Assembly: GCF_022581195.2 (NCBI RefSeq)
Contig: NC_061469.1
Coordinates: 3,906,001-3,970,000 of the forward strand
Reading direction: 5' to 3'
Source: Helicoverpa zea
Taxonomy: Eukaryota > Arthropoda > Insecta > Lepidoptera > Noctuidae
Length of the DNA: 64,000 nucleotides
Shown here in pieces: positions 45,979 to 57,500 of the stretch. The translations under genes were made by a program, and so were the position numbers. The first letter of the stretch is position 1; every line of letters starts with the position of its first letter. The notes under the pieces were generated by a model. That model saw only the letters and a program-made list of their open reading frames with translations. It was not told the DNA's origin and made no database searches.

Positions 45979-47208
45979 AGTGCTTAGTGCGAGTTTTCGT
46001 GAATTTATTTACGGACTCACATGAGAGCGCGTATACTAAGATTTGTATGGAACAAAAACAGCTCCGCCTAGTGTCAAAAATTGGAACCTAAAGTAGCGAG
46101 TGCCAGTTTACAAATTTTCGAAATCGAATCGCTCGGACTCTCAAGTGAACGTGACAGGCACGGGATTGGTTTATTTCTGCCGTGATGCGAGTGCGAGATT
46201 CAGATTTTGACAGATCGAATAGTAAATAAATACAAACGCGATCGAATTTAACCAAAAAGTTCTCACGAAGATTTTTGTGGGGAAAGTGAAGTGAGGAGAT
46301 ATTCGTATATCAACAATTAAGTTTTTATTTAGTGAAAATAATACCAAAAATATGGCAGGACGCTTTTTCTTTGCTCGGAGGATGTTTGCGGCCGCAAAGG
46401 CCCAAGATGAACGCAACAAAAGCGCCAGAATTGGGGCAAGGGCTTACGCATTTTTTAATTCGTTAGTTCACCTCACGGAGACGCAATTTAGACATAGATA
46501 TAGATTGTCCAAGATTTTGTGCAGTTAACTGAGACAAAGCACAAATCTAAAATCCACTCTACGTGTTTCCTTGGAACATAAGGTACCTATTTATCAATTC
46601 ATGTAAGTTACAATATCAATTTCCAAAACAAAACTAGGTATGTATATGATTGAAGAAACTTTCTCCTTCTTTTATTTGCAGGTGCTTACCGCTTTATTCT
46701 TTTTTGCCACTGGATCCTATCAAAGGCCAATTAGAGAAGCAAAGCACGTATCCCAAAAAATGTGCAGTGTGTATTTAGAACAAGTAACTGAGGTTCTGAC
46801 TCATAGAAATATATAAGCTTCCCTAGCACTCCAGGTGCTAGACAAGAACTTGTCTTCATTTTAAATTAATTAAATTAAAACAACTAAAAACTTTTTTCGG
46901 GCGTCGCGTCAAACATAAACAAAACATCCAAACAATAACCCCAAAAATTTTGAAAGACAGTCGTCCCATACGATTACACGCTAAAATGACGTCTTTCTAA
47001 ATTTGGTAGGTTTATCCCACCAAGCGAACGGAACACCAACCTAACAAAAATGATCATCGCTATTCGCCGTGAGGAAACGTGATGCGAGTAATTTGCGAGA
47101 TGGCAACTCGCACTCGCTTAAATATTGCATTCGGTTCGTTTGAAGTTGACTCGCTAAACTCGACAGTGAAGTCATTCGCAAAATTTTGTTCAACTCGCAC
47201 TAGGCACT
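45979..47208 (+). mobile_element. Harbinger-type element, copy 1 (1230 bp)
   Basis: Inverted ends AGTGCTTAGTGCGAGTT and AACTCGCACTAGGCACT (one mismatch). The element is flanked by CTG at 45976-45978 and 47209-47211. It holds a promoter-like leader and the first part of a HARBI1-type transposase gene in two exons, while the catalytic DDE part is missing. It differs from copy 2 by a 12 bp deletion and about nine substitutions by eye. Confidence 0.88.
46352..46816 (+). pseudogene. HARBI1-like transposase N-terminal remnant, copy 1
   Basis: Exon 1 (46352-46582) begins MAGRFFFARRMFAAAKAQ and includes FNSLVHLTETQFRHRYRLSK, the Harbinger N-terminal pattern. It then has an in-frame TAA after LCS, followed by LRQSTNLKSTLRVSLEHK up to the donor at 46583. 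Exon 2 (46682-46816) opens VLTALFFFATGSYQRPI, a strong match to the FFATGSYQ block conserved in HARBI1 transposases, and ends at a stop after EVLTHRNI. The DDE catalytic triad region is absent. A 12 bp in-frame deletion removes four residues between LSK and LCS relative to copy 2. Confidence 0.82.
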
Positions 47209-47211
47209 CTG

Positions 47212-47408
47212 ATTGATTTACGTCAATGTTTGAAAAATGAAGGAAAATAAAGATAAAGTAACGTGTGTATGTAAGAATATTTGTGAGGGTTTCATTTGTA
47301 TGCGCTACTCTACAGACTAATTGGACAAAAGTATCCAAAATAATTCTTATGGTAAATATTATGCATACAAAATGAGACATTACATTTCCGACTAAACTGA
47401 TGTGACAA
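47212..47408. other. Spacer between the two Harbinger copies
   Basis: About 200 bp of ordinary AT-rich DNA, with no similarity to either element; nothing recognised. Confidence 0.5.
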
Positions 47409-47411
47409 CTG

Positions 47412-48653
47412 AGTGCTTAGTGCGAGTTTTCGTGAATTTATTTACGGACTCACATGAGAGCGCGTATACTAAGATTTGTATGGAACAAAAACAGCTCCGC
47501 CTAGTGTCAAAAATTGGAACCTAAAGTAGCGAGTGCCAGTTTACAAATTTTCGAAATCGAATCGCTCGGACTCTCAAGTGAACGTGACAGGCACGGGATT
47601 GGTTTATTTCTGTCGTGATGCGAGTGGGAGATTCAGATTTTGACAGATCGAATAGTAAATAAATACAAACGCGATCGATTTTAACCAAAAAGTTCTCACG
47701 AAGATTTTTGTGGTGAAAGTGAAGTGAGGAGATATTCGTATATCAACAATTAAGTTTTTATTTAGTGAAAATAATACCAAAAATATGGCAGGACGCTTTT
47801 TCTTTGCTCGGAGGATGTTTGCGGCCGCAAAGGCCCAAGATGAACGCAACAAAAGCGCCAGAATTGGGGCAAGGGCTTGCGCATTTTTTAATTCGTTAGT
47901 TCACCTCACGGAGACGCAATTTAGACATAGATATAGATTGTCCAAGAAGATTTTTAAGTTCTTGTGCAGTTAACTGAGACAAAGCACACATCTAAAATCC
48001 ACTCTACGTGTTTCCTTGGAACATAAGGTACCTATTTATCAATTCATGTAAGTTACAATATCAATTTCCAAAACAAAACTAGGTATGTATATGATTGAAG
48101 AAACTTTCTCCTTCTTTTATTTGCAGGTGCTTACCGCTTTATTCTTTTTTGCCACTGGATCCTATCAAAGGCCAATTAGAGAAGCAAAGCACGTATCCCA
48201 AAAAATGTGCAGTGTGTATTTAGAACAAGTAACTGAGGTTCTGACTCATAGAAATATATAAGCTTCCCTAGCACTCCAGGTGCTAGACAAGAACTTGTCT
48301 TCATTTTAAATTAATTAATTTAAAACAACTAAAAACTTTTTTCGGGCGTCGCGTCAAACATAAACAAAACATCCAAACAATAACCCCAAAAATTTTGAAA
48401 GACAGTCGTCCCATACGATTACATGCTAAAATGACGTCTTTCTAAATTTGGTAGGTTTATCCCACCAAGCGAACGGAACACCAACCTAACAAAAATGATC
48501 ATCGCTATTCGCCGTGAGGAAACGTGATGCGAGTAATTTGCGAGATGGCAACTCGCACTCGCTTAAATATTGCATTCGGTTCGTTTCAAGTTGACTCGCT
48601 AAACTCGACAGTGAAGTCATTCGCAAAATTTTGTTCAACTCGCACTAGGCACT
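47412..48653 (+). mobile_element. Harbinger-type element, copy 2 (1242 bp)
   Basis: Same inverted ends and orientation as copy 1, with CTG at 47409-47411 and 48654-48656. The size difference of 12 bp from copy 1 is fully explained by the exon 1 deletion in copy 1. The three-base target duplication has the Harbinger length, but its sequence is CTG rather than the usual TWA. Confidence 0.88.
47785..48261 (+). pseudogene. HARBI1-like transposase N-terminal remnant, copy 2
   Basis: Exon 1 (47785-48027) reads MAGRFFFARRMF through HRYRLSKKIFKFLCS, then the same premature TAA as copy 1, then LRQSTHLKSTLRVSLEHK up to a GTACCT donor. Exon 2 (48127-48261) carries VLTALFFFATGSYQRPI and SQKMCSVYLEQVTEVL. 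The matched stop codon shows that the element was already broken before it spread to both sites. No DDE domain is present, so it cannot move itself. Confidence 0.82.
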
Positions 48654-48656
48654 CTG

Positions 48657-49637
48657 ATCATTGTGGAGGAAAACATTTGACTTACAATGGAACAGTCTAG
48701 ACTCAAGATTAAAGGCCAAGAAACTCGAACCATTCAAATCTCCTATAACATGCTAATCTCCCCAAATATCCCAAAATACCCAATACTAAATAAACACGAA
48801 CCTCTTCCTTAACCCGTTACAGAAAACGATTAAATGGAGATTTCGCCCTAACAACCCTCTTGATGAAGGAAAAGAATGATCCCAATGTGCTGTCATTAGG
48901 GAATAACATATTATATGCTTTTCTCGCCTTTCTATATCGCCTTTTACGACCGCCATATAAAATAATCTAAGTGGATGTGCGTCTTATGTAAGTTTGCTTA
49001 GTAGTATGGACAGACGGTGGTAATAAAATTGCCTTTGCGTGGCGTAGCGTAGTGGGGTGCTTGCAACGGTAATCCGTCGGGTTGTTGGTTTGCAGAAATT
49101 GAATTCCGCCATGTTTTTATTTGGATTCCTTTTTTAAACGTTTGAGTCCGTCTGTTGAATTAGTGGGGCTAGGAACTGTGAGTATGTTACTAGTTTAACA
49201 AGTTTGTTGAACAAATATTTTTGTTCTAAGCGGGAGTAGTTCACTTTTTATCGTTTCAAAGCTTGCGTTGCCTCCTCAAGATACCACAGTATCGTTTTTG
49301 TCTGAAAGTTACTGTACATATTTTTTATTGTGCTTGTGAGAAGCCTAATAATTATAAGTTTGATATCATCAAACATTTTGGACTTTCAACGTATTTTCTT
49401 TCTTCATTAACGGTACCGGTAGGGCTTTTCTATTTATTTTTCATAAGAAATTGTATTCAGTATTTATTGTGACACCGAAATTAAAAATTATGCCTAAAGC
49501 TAAAAGAATGAGGTATCAAAATGTCACAGTTTTAGGTCTCAAAAAACATTAGTGCCTTATAATATGATGAAGCCTTACGTTTATTGTCTTATTTGCTGCC
49601 TAACAGAATTTAAGGAACAAAAATAAGGTTAATTATA
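48657..49637. other. Intergenic, nothing recognised
   Basis: Nothing recognised apart from a possible eroded repeat near 49036-49110 (GCGTAGCGTAGTGGGGTGCT). Confidence 0.4.
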
Positions 49638-49648
49638 AATAATGTACT

Positions 49649-50545
49649 TCATCATCATCATCATCATCATCAGCCTATCGCAGTCCACTGCTGGACATAG
49701 GCCTCTCCAAGTGCACGCCACTGAGATCTATTTTCGGCTTCTCGCATCCAGCTCCTGCCAGCCGTCTTGCGCAAGTCATCACTCCACCGTGCCTGAGGAC
49801 GTCCTACACTACGTTTGCCGAGGCGTGGTCTCCACTCTAGAACTCGTTTACCCCAACGGTTATCGGTTCTTCGGCTAATATGGCCAGCCCACTGCCACTT
49901 CAGCTTGCTGATTCGGTAGGCTATGTCGATGACCTTGGTTCTCTGACGGATTACCTCATTTCTGATGCGATCCCTCAGAGAAACGCCGAGCATAGCTCTT
50001 TCCATAGCCCGCTGAGCGACTTTGAACTTGTGGACCAGCCGTACCGTCAGTGTCCACGTTTCGGCTCCGTAAGTCATGACAGGTAGGACGCACTGATTGA
50101 AGACTTTTGTCTTTAGGCACTGTGGGATCGACGATGTTAGGACTCGACGTAGCTTCCCAAATGCAGCCCAACCCAACTGAATTCTCCTATTCACCTCGTC
50201 CTCAAAGTTGTTTCTACCTAACTGCAATGTCTGCCCGAGGTATACATATTTCCGAACAACTTCGAGAACGGCGCCGTGTATCGCAATCGGTTCCGGTAGA
50301 ACATGTTCATTGAACATGACCTTGGTTTTGTCCAAGTTCATCCGTAGGCCGATGCGTAGAGAAGATTCAGCCAGGTCGTTCAGCATCTGTTGTAGGTCCT
50401 GCAGCGTTTCCGCCATGATGACGATATCGTCAGCAAATCTCAAGTGAGAGATGTGTTCGCCATTGATGTTGATGCCGCGTCCTTTCCAGTTCAGCGTCTT
50501 GAACATATCCTCCATTGCATTAGTGAACAGTTTCGGGGAAATAAT
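49649..50545 (-). mobile_element. RTE-type LINE, 5'-truncated, with 11 bp target duplication
   Basis: On the minus strand the element starts inside the reverse-transcriptase ORF (SPKLFTNAMEDMF) at about 50542. It ends after the stop codon in a short 3' UTR and a (GATGAT)n tail at 49649-49673. AATAATGTACT at 49638-49648 is repeated at 50546-50556. The truncated coding part is nearly intact, so the insertion is fairly young. Confidence 0.92.
49670..50542 (-). pseudogene. RTE reverse transcriptase, C-terminal ~290 residues
   Basis: From motif C (HLRFADDIVIMAE, the catalytic Asp pair) the frame runs open through RMNLDKTKVMFNE, YVYLGQTLQL, VMTYGAETWTLT and ISKLKWQWAGHISRRTDN to WTAIG and a stop. 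This is the thumb and C-terminal part of an RTE-clade enzyme that copies LINE RNA into DNA. The endonuclease and the fingers/palm motifs A and B are missing by 5' truncation, so it cannot act. There are no internal stops or frameshifts. Confidence 0.88.
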
Positions 50546-50556
50546 AATAATGTACT

Positions 50557-52321
50557 AATAGCAAAGAATATTTGTGTTGTAACAAATGGTAGGCCAACAA
50601 ATATGAGCTTTTAAAAAAATACAGTTCAAAGTAATTTCGTGTTCCAAAATTAGATCGAAAACAAAGCCTAAAAATTGGGCTGACAACAACCTAATATTTA
50701 TGTTGAAACATGAAAAGTATAGTTTTAGGCAGAATAGAGATTTATCTAGTAAGTACAGCACTCCAATATTGGACAGTACATTTTATGGTACCTCAATAAA
50801 TCTAATACAAAAAACTAAAAGCAATTTGATAAATTGTCGAATCCAGCCATTACAGGCCGTATCGTGTTTCGAAACAAAATCTCGTCAATTTATCTCGGTT
50901 TAGAATACGTCACTACGCGTCATAGGTCATGCCAATTACATTTTTATTAATGTTTTATTCTTCTTTGATGCCTGTGATATCAATTTTAAATCTTAAAGTG
51001 ATGATGGTGATGGTATATCGTATGGGATCACTCATCATCAGAGGCACAGGGCTTGCAGAAGGCTCTGGCACTCCTATCAAGTTTGATGTTCTTCTAGCCG
51101 AGACTAATTTGGGTATTTTGTGCCTCTTAAAGTACAAAAAATTATGGATTCATTCAAATCTATCCAGCTATGAAGATACATGGGACCAACATATAATCAC
51201 GAAACATTAAAAAAAATAGAATCCAATTTATTGCTTACGCTGCGTAACCCAGTGCGAACACCTACGGCTTTTCGACATCAGATACAGTTCAACATCATTT
51301 TGTCTTTACAATGAAGTATGTTATTTTAATAATTCTCGTAGAATAAACCTACCACAGATTCCCAACAATCCTCAATCACTTCCAGTTAATGAAAACCTAC
51401 ACTCGATTAATACTCGCTACATGAAGCTATTAATTTTACAGCCTATTCTAGTTGCAATCTGACGCACTCACCCCTACGCTTGAATAAAGGTCAGGGAAGC
51501 TTTGCTCGTACAGTCAGCTTCAAAAGTATCTGAACAAATCCAAATTGTCAAAACTACTAAACACCTTGTCGTCGATAACTTCCCTGAGAATTAATCTACT
51601 ATTTTTTAAGTTTAGGATGTAGAGCAAATTTTGGCGTTTGTGTTGTGAAGAAATGATAACCCTTTACCTTCTTAGACAGCTTTGAAGATGGTGATTTGTT
51701 CAACAACTTTTGACGCTGCCTGTACTACAGTCTACAGGTATTGTGACGTCATACTCATACATACGTGATAAAACGAAGGCTAGGTGTTTATTAGAACTGC
51801 CGCCAACTTGTCGCCGATAAGTAAGTAGTTTGCTTAGAAAGGACATAAAAATATTTAAAGGTGGGACTTTAAACGATGACGTGATCTTCATATGAAATGG
51901 TGCAAATATGGCATTATTTCTCGAACAGGTATTTATAAGCATTTGTGTGCTGTAGGAAAGACTATAAACTTAAAGGTACATGTATTATATGCAATAACAC
52001 TATATAGAAACTACATGCCCAAAATATTCCTACTATTAAGAAAGCTCTAAAAATATTGGGATTTGATATTGGATATTAAACAAAGATTCCTTTAAAATCT
52101 GAAATACAAGAATCTTAAAAATCTAGTATTTCAACAGTCTACAAATATTAAATCCAAATATTTATTTGACAGTCCCACATGTCTCTTAAAAGTCAACCAC
52201 TGAACTAAAACAAATGGCTCGTACCATAACGACCCGTAGCCAATAACTATTGGTATGTCGACAATATGGACGCGAAGCTTCGCACTGTCATATTTTTGAG
52301 CATTTTTTTATTATTCCTTTG
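50557..52321. other. Intergenic, nothing recognised
   Basis: AT-rich. A 93-codon frame at 50929-51210 shows no family resemblance and its codon use is not gene-like. Confidence 0.45.
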
Positions 52322-52440
52322 ATATTGGTATCGTGGGCGTTGTAGCGTGGGTTCGAGTTCCGCTCATGTTTGATGAATGAGACCTATCGTTTTGTAGTTA
52401 TGTATTTACACTTGACCCTTGTAGAGTAGGGATCTGAGTC
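52322..52440 (+). mobile_element. tRNA-derived SINE head, degenerate
   Basis: GGTATCGTGGGCGTTGTAGC then GTGGGTTCGAGTTCCGCTC (B-box-like) and TTGATGAATGAG. The A-box side is eroded. Confidence 0.45.
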
Positions 52441-54564
52441 AATAGTATGAATTATTGCTTGAAAAGCCCACTGCTGCTTATATAAAAAGTATGGATGAAA
52501 CAAAAAGTTTTTTATTCTGTTCCAAAGTAAATGTCCTGCAATTAAAAAAACAATCGATACGATAAAAAAGAAAACCTAAAATTCTCGATACAGACGATGG
52601 TCTCGTTAAAAAATTGCATAGGTATTTCAAACCATTTGAACTTACTAATGAGTCTTAACTACTGCATCTAAAACCAGATAGCAAAGTTCACTTTTCCCAG
52701 TCCAACTTTAAAGTATAACTAGGAAACTCACTTAAGTAAACTCTATATTGAACTTTTCTTTTTCCATAAAAAAACATACCGTCCAGTCCGGTACGCTACC
52801 TGCGAACCTTTTTAATAAAGTTCAGTTGCTTGCGCTCATTAAAAACTTTTCATGAGCGTTTGAATGGGTAAGCTTTCGTATAGATTTTATTTTTGTACTG
52901 AGTTTTCTCAGTTCTTTCGATAACGTTTTCTAGATTCAATCGAGAATATATTGTAGGGGTTCACGTAATGAATCCACAACGTTTGTGAAACAAACAGAGC
53001 TTCTACACCACGACAAATGCTAGGAGTGCCGCAGGGTGCCTACCTCGGCCCGTATGCTGGTGTCGCATAACAAGCACTGCGACTCAATTTAAATGCACAA
53101 TGATATTTTGTCTAGACACTTAATGTTTTGGTGTTGTTTTTAGTTTAATTAAAGTTTTGGTTCAGTTATGAAAACGTTGTGCGGTTTACAGGCTGTCGGG
53201 TTTAATTTTATTGCTTTAGCTCGTGTTTCTATTACTTTAGCTCGTGGCATAAGGTAACTTTAATTACGTAAATTCGCGTAATGCTAGTGTAAGATACCGT
53301 AAAAATTACTGAAGATTATTTGATAAAATTTCTTTATTTGGCTAGAGTTAATCTAGTACAACCTATTAGAACCAAAGAAAAACCAACAAAAAAATAAAGA
53401 TCCACCTACTATTTGAAGTCAATTCAAAAGATATGAAGAAATAAAAAATACTTCATTGCACACGTCTTTCACTTGATACTAAAAAATTAAGTCAAAAAAT
53501 ATTATATTTTAAGGAACTGTCCTTACATAGAATATTTTATTGGCAGTAATGGACTCATCCTCATTGATATTTATAAAACCGACCCGTCAATACGTTTAGT
53601 CAAAACGGATGATCTTTTTGGGGCAGTCCTTTCTTAAGTGGTGCCCCTCAATCTGCATGAAGTTTGAGCTTTCTGGGTCAAATTTGAATAGCCAATGGGA
53701 CGTGGGACATCGTAGACTACAGCTGTATATGAATTATGTCACATAGTTATAGTTGAATGACTTTGCTGGGAGTTCTCATTTGATTTTGATCTTAATTTCA
53801 TAGACAGTAAGTTGCACAATTGTAAATGAAGAACTTATTATTAATGTGAATGACCATATAGGAAATTATAATTTTATATAAACAGAATGGGAGTTTGAAG
53901 AATATCTGATATAGGCAATATTTGTGGTCTGATACATTGTTGTGTCTAAAGATAGTAAAAAAATGTGACTACATATATCCAAAACATTATATAAAATAGG
54001 CCTGTATACCAAAATTACTCACATACTCCAACTAAACCAAACGCCTAATATAAAGGAAAATTGTAACATGCAAGCAAGACTATATCATAATAATTTACTG
54101 TGTTTCACACAGACTTTGTTGCTCATATTATGAAAATGGGTGCTACCCGTTTTACGCTACATTGCCACACGATGAAAAATATTGCCCAGACATTACAGCG
54201 GGTAGCGATAGTAATGTAGCGAACTTTAACTCTTCTGCTGCTGAGAATTTTTCAGAATTTACACATTTTACGGACTAGCCAAGACTACTTTAAAATACTT
54301 AGCAGGCGCACTTTGGAAGAAACCAACTTTTTGGTGATAGTAAATGATAATGATGATAATGACAACTTAAAGCATTAAAATAATTTGTTTCATAATGAAA
54401 AAAGTTCCCGTTTACTTAAGCTGGTTTTCTATAACCTAGCTATACATTGCTTTGCGATTAATAGTTGAATTTTAACATAAGCTCACAGCCTTACAGGCAT
54501 TTTACCTGCATCGTTGACAAATACCCTATATACTTATGCTAACCAATTCTCTCTTCTTCTCCAG
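52441..54564. other. Region upstream of the receptor gene
   Basis: AT-rich, no promoter recognised. At 53020-53062 the plus strand reads LGVPQGAYLGPYAG, a scrap of LINE reverse-transcriptase motif B. The TTCTCTCTTCTTCTCCAG acceptor at 54547-54564 implies that at least one 5' non-coding exon lies in or beyond this region. Confidence 0.45.
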
Positions 54565-54571
54565 ATCAAAA

Positions 54572-57500
54572 ATGTTCACCGCACAGCCGAACACGTCGGT
54601 CCTCATATACAGTCCCGATGACAACCAGACGGAAAGCGAGTACACGCCATACGAAGAACGCTTGGAGACATACATAGTGCCGGTCCTATTTGCCATCATC
54701 TTCATAGTCGGTGTGCTGGGCAATGGGACCCTGGTTATCGTGTATGTCAGGCATAGGGGCATGAGGAATGCACCGAACACGTAAGTTTACTTTTGACAGT
54801 GTAATGTAAACGAATAGTTGTAATGCTAAATTTTTATTCGTTTTTTGGACCCCAAAAAACTCCGAAAGTACTAAAGCTATTTGAAAAATTGTTCCTGAGT
54901 GAAATCAGCTACATTTTATCAAGGTACAGTAGGCTAATCCAGGACACAGATAATACCGTGAGATACACATAATATATGTTATAACTATTCTACGTGGTTT
55001 CTTCGGCCGTAGAAGGATTAAGTGGATCCGTGGAACACAGCTAGTAATTCATAAAACCAATACTCAGTAGCCGTAATATTTTCCTGCCCCATCTTTTGCC
55101 TATTCTCTGCATTTTCAAAGTTTTGCCCAACTTTTCTTTAGCTAACGATTTTGTTCGATAACTAGCTAAGTTACATCCCTTATTAGCGGTTAATTTTCTT
55201 GTAGTATGTGAAATTACCGCAAATAAATCTTACCCTATCGAACGGGCTTTGGAAAGTAAAACTTTTGTCTTTCGAAAATGTCGAATATTGGTTTAATTCT
55301 ATACCATTTTGAGACTTTGTGGTCCATTGTCTTCAAAGGAAGGAAGGAAAGGAGGAAGGAGCCCCATTAATAAATGGTTCTTCAATTAATTAATAATTAT
55401 AAGTCCATTCATTTATTGTAGGATTGTTAACCATTATTAGGAAGAGGCATGTAAAGCAGAAGAAAATGAAGTTTATTGTGTAAACTCTACTGATGAAGAA
55501 ATAGGTATTTGTTATAGTAATTTGAGGGCATTAAGTATTGCCAAGACAAATTGTATTGAATTTGTCTCAAATTATAGTAAGCTAGTTATTGTGGTAACTA
55601 GAAGTCCTTCAGCGGCAAGGCATTTTCTTAACAATTTACGACCAATTTATAAGTAATACAGTCTCCAATATGAGGGGTACTGTGTCACTTGCATATTTCA
55701 TGCAACTTAACAAGCATCCGATTACCGTTCATCGGATAACGATCTCGTAACATCATTCAGCCTCTTGATTGCTCACTGACGTCATCCTTTGGAAAATCAG
55801 TGTATAACACAAGATTATAATGGAGTACAAGCTGTAGTAGATTTTATATAGATGATTTAATGTCATGTCCTTCCACAGGTACATATTCTCCTTGGCCCTA
55901 GCAGACCTTCTAGTAATCCTGATATGCGTGCCCTTCGTCTCAATAATATACACCCTCGAGTCCTGGCCATGGGGAGAGCTGATCTGTCGTATCTCCGAAG
56001 CGGGAAAAGATGTCAGCATTGGAGTATCAGTGTTCACCCTTACGGCATTATCCGCAGAACGATACTGTGCTATTGTAAATCCTTTTAGAAGACTCCAGGT
56101 GAGCAAATTGAATTTTTATTACATTTTGCTATCGATGTTGTTGGGGAAAGATGTATTTTTCTTCGAAGAACGATGAGTTTGTGTCCGTCGAAGAATGTTC
56201 CGGAAAATAGGTGTCTTATTCCGGAACGGTGTCGGTTATAAGGTACCTATTTGAGATTGATCATTGTAAATAAGATAAAAGTATTACGTATTTTAGGTTA
56301 AGAAGTAGTCGATGCCAGATCTAAACTTGATATATTGCAAGACAAATTATTTAAAGCTGGCATTGAATCTACATTTTAAACAGGTGTTTCTTGGAAAAGT
56401 CTGATTATAAATATCCTACTTATTAAATACTCAACTACATCTTAACAAAATAATAAAGCATTAACTACAAATAAACACGTGTAACTAGTTCACAGTTTAA
56501 TAGCTCACACTACAAAGTTTGACTGACTTGAAGCTTTGTTTTCAGCTCCGCAAACTACCCCTGGTTTGTGCAACTTTCATATGGGCTGCAGCGCTTATCT
56601 TCGCAGCACCTGCAGCGCTGTTCTCGAACACAGTAACTGTGCAAATAAGGCCTAATGTCACCATCGTGTATTGCACACCTTTCCCGCTCGGATGGGATAG
56701 CTACCCGAAGTAATTTGAACTTTGTTTTCTAGGTCGTAAGATTGATTTTTGTTTAGCGTTTTCAGGTTATCAGGTTACGGTGGTTGAGCAATTGTTTTTA
56801 GCTTTGGTATTGATATGGTGATTAGTGGCTTTGTTGGTAACTAATGATTTGTAGTGAGTTTGAATCCAAACTAATATTATAAATGCGAAAGTAACTCTGT
56901 CTGTCTGTCTGTCTTTTCTTCACGCCTAAACTACTGAACCGATTTGTGTGAAATTTGGTACAGACATAGTTTGAAACTTGAGAAAGGACATAGGATAGTT
57001 TTTATTACAAAAAAAAAAAATATTCCGGACATATAGCGCCATCTATTGGTCAAATAAAAAATCTGCTGGTATAGTTCGGCCATTCAGAGAATGCGTTCCT
57101 GACACGTCGCGATTGAACTGACGACGTAACTTTGCAATGGCGTTGCAGTTACGATAAAAATATTTTTGCTGGTTGTTTACCGTTTTAACAATTGAGGAGC
57201 ATTAAAACAACATTATTATATCAATAATCAATGAATGTAGTTACGTCGTCAGTTCAATCGCGACGTGTCAGGAACGCATTCTCTGAATGGCCGAACTATA
57301 GTCACTATTCCACGCGAACGAAGTTGCGGGCAAAAGCTAGTTATTAAATAAATATAAGTGTTACTTTAATTCTATCCAGCTAACATGTCACGCAAAAGTG
57401 CAGTTTAACGCCTAACTAAAATATGCAGGCAGCATTTATATCCTGTGTCTTTTATAAGTAATAGGCACTGAATTCTGATCAGGCTCACACTAGCATTAAT

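Noticed and set aside
46171..46419. 82-codon minus frames in both Harbinger copies (also at 47604-47852)
   Set aside because: They are reverse-strand shadows of the transposase exon; the repeat in both copies is due to element identity, not coding function.
50929..51210. 93-codon plus frame with two hydrophobic stretches
   Set aside because: No family resemblance, a competing frame on the other strand, and ordinary AT-rich surroundings.
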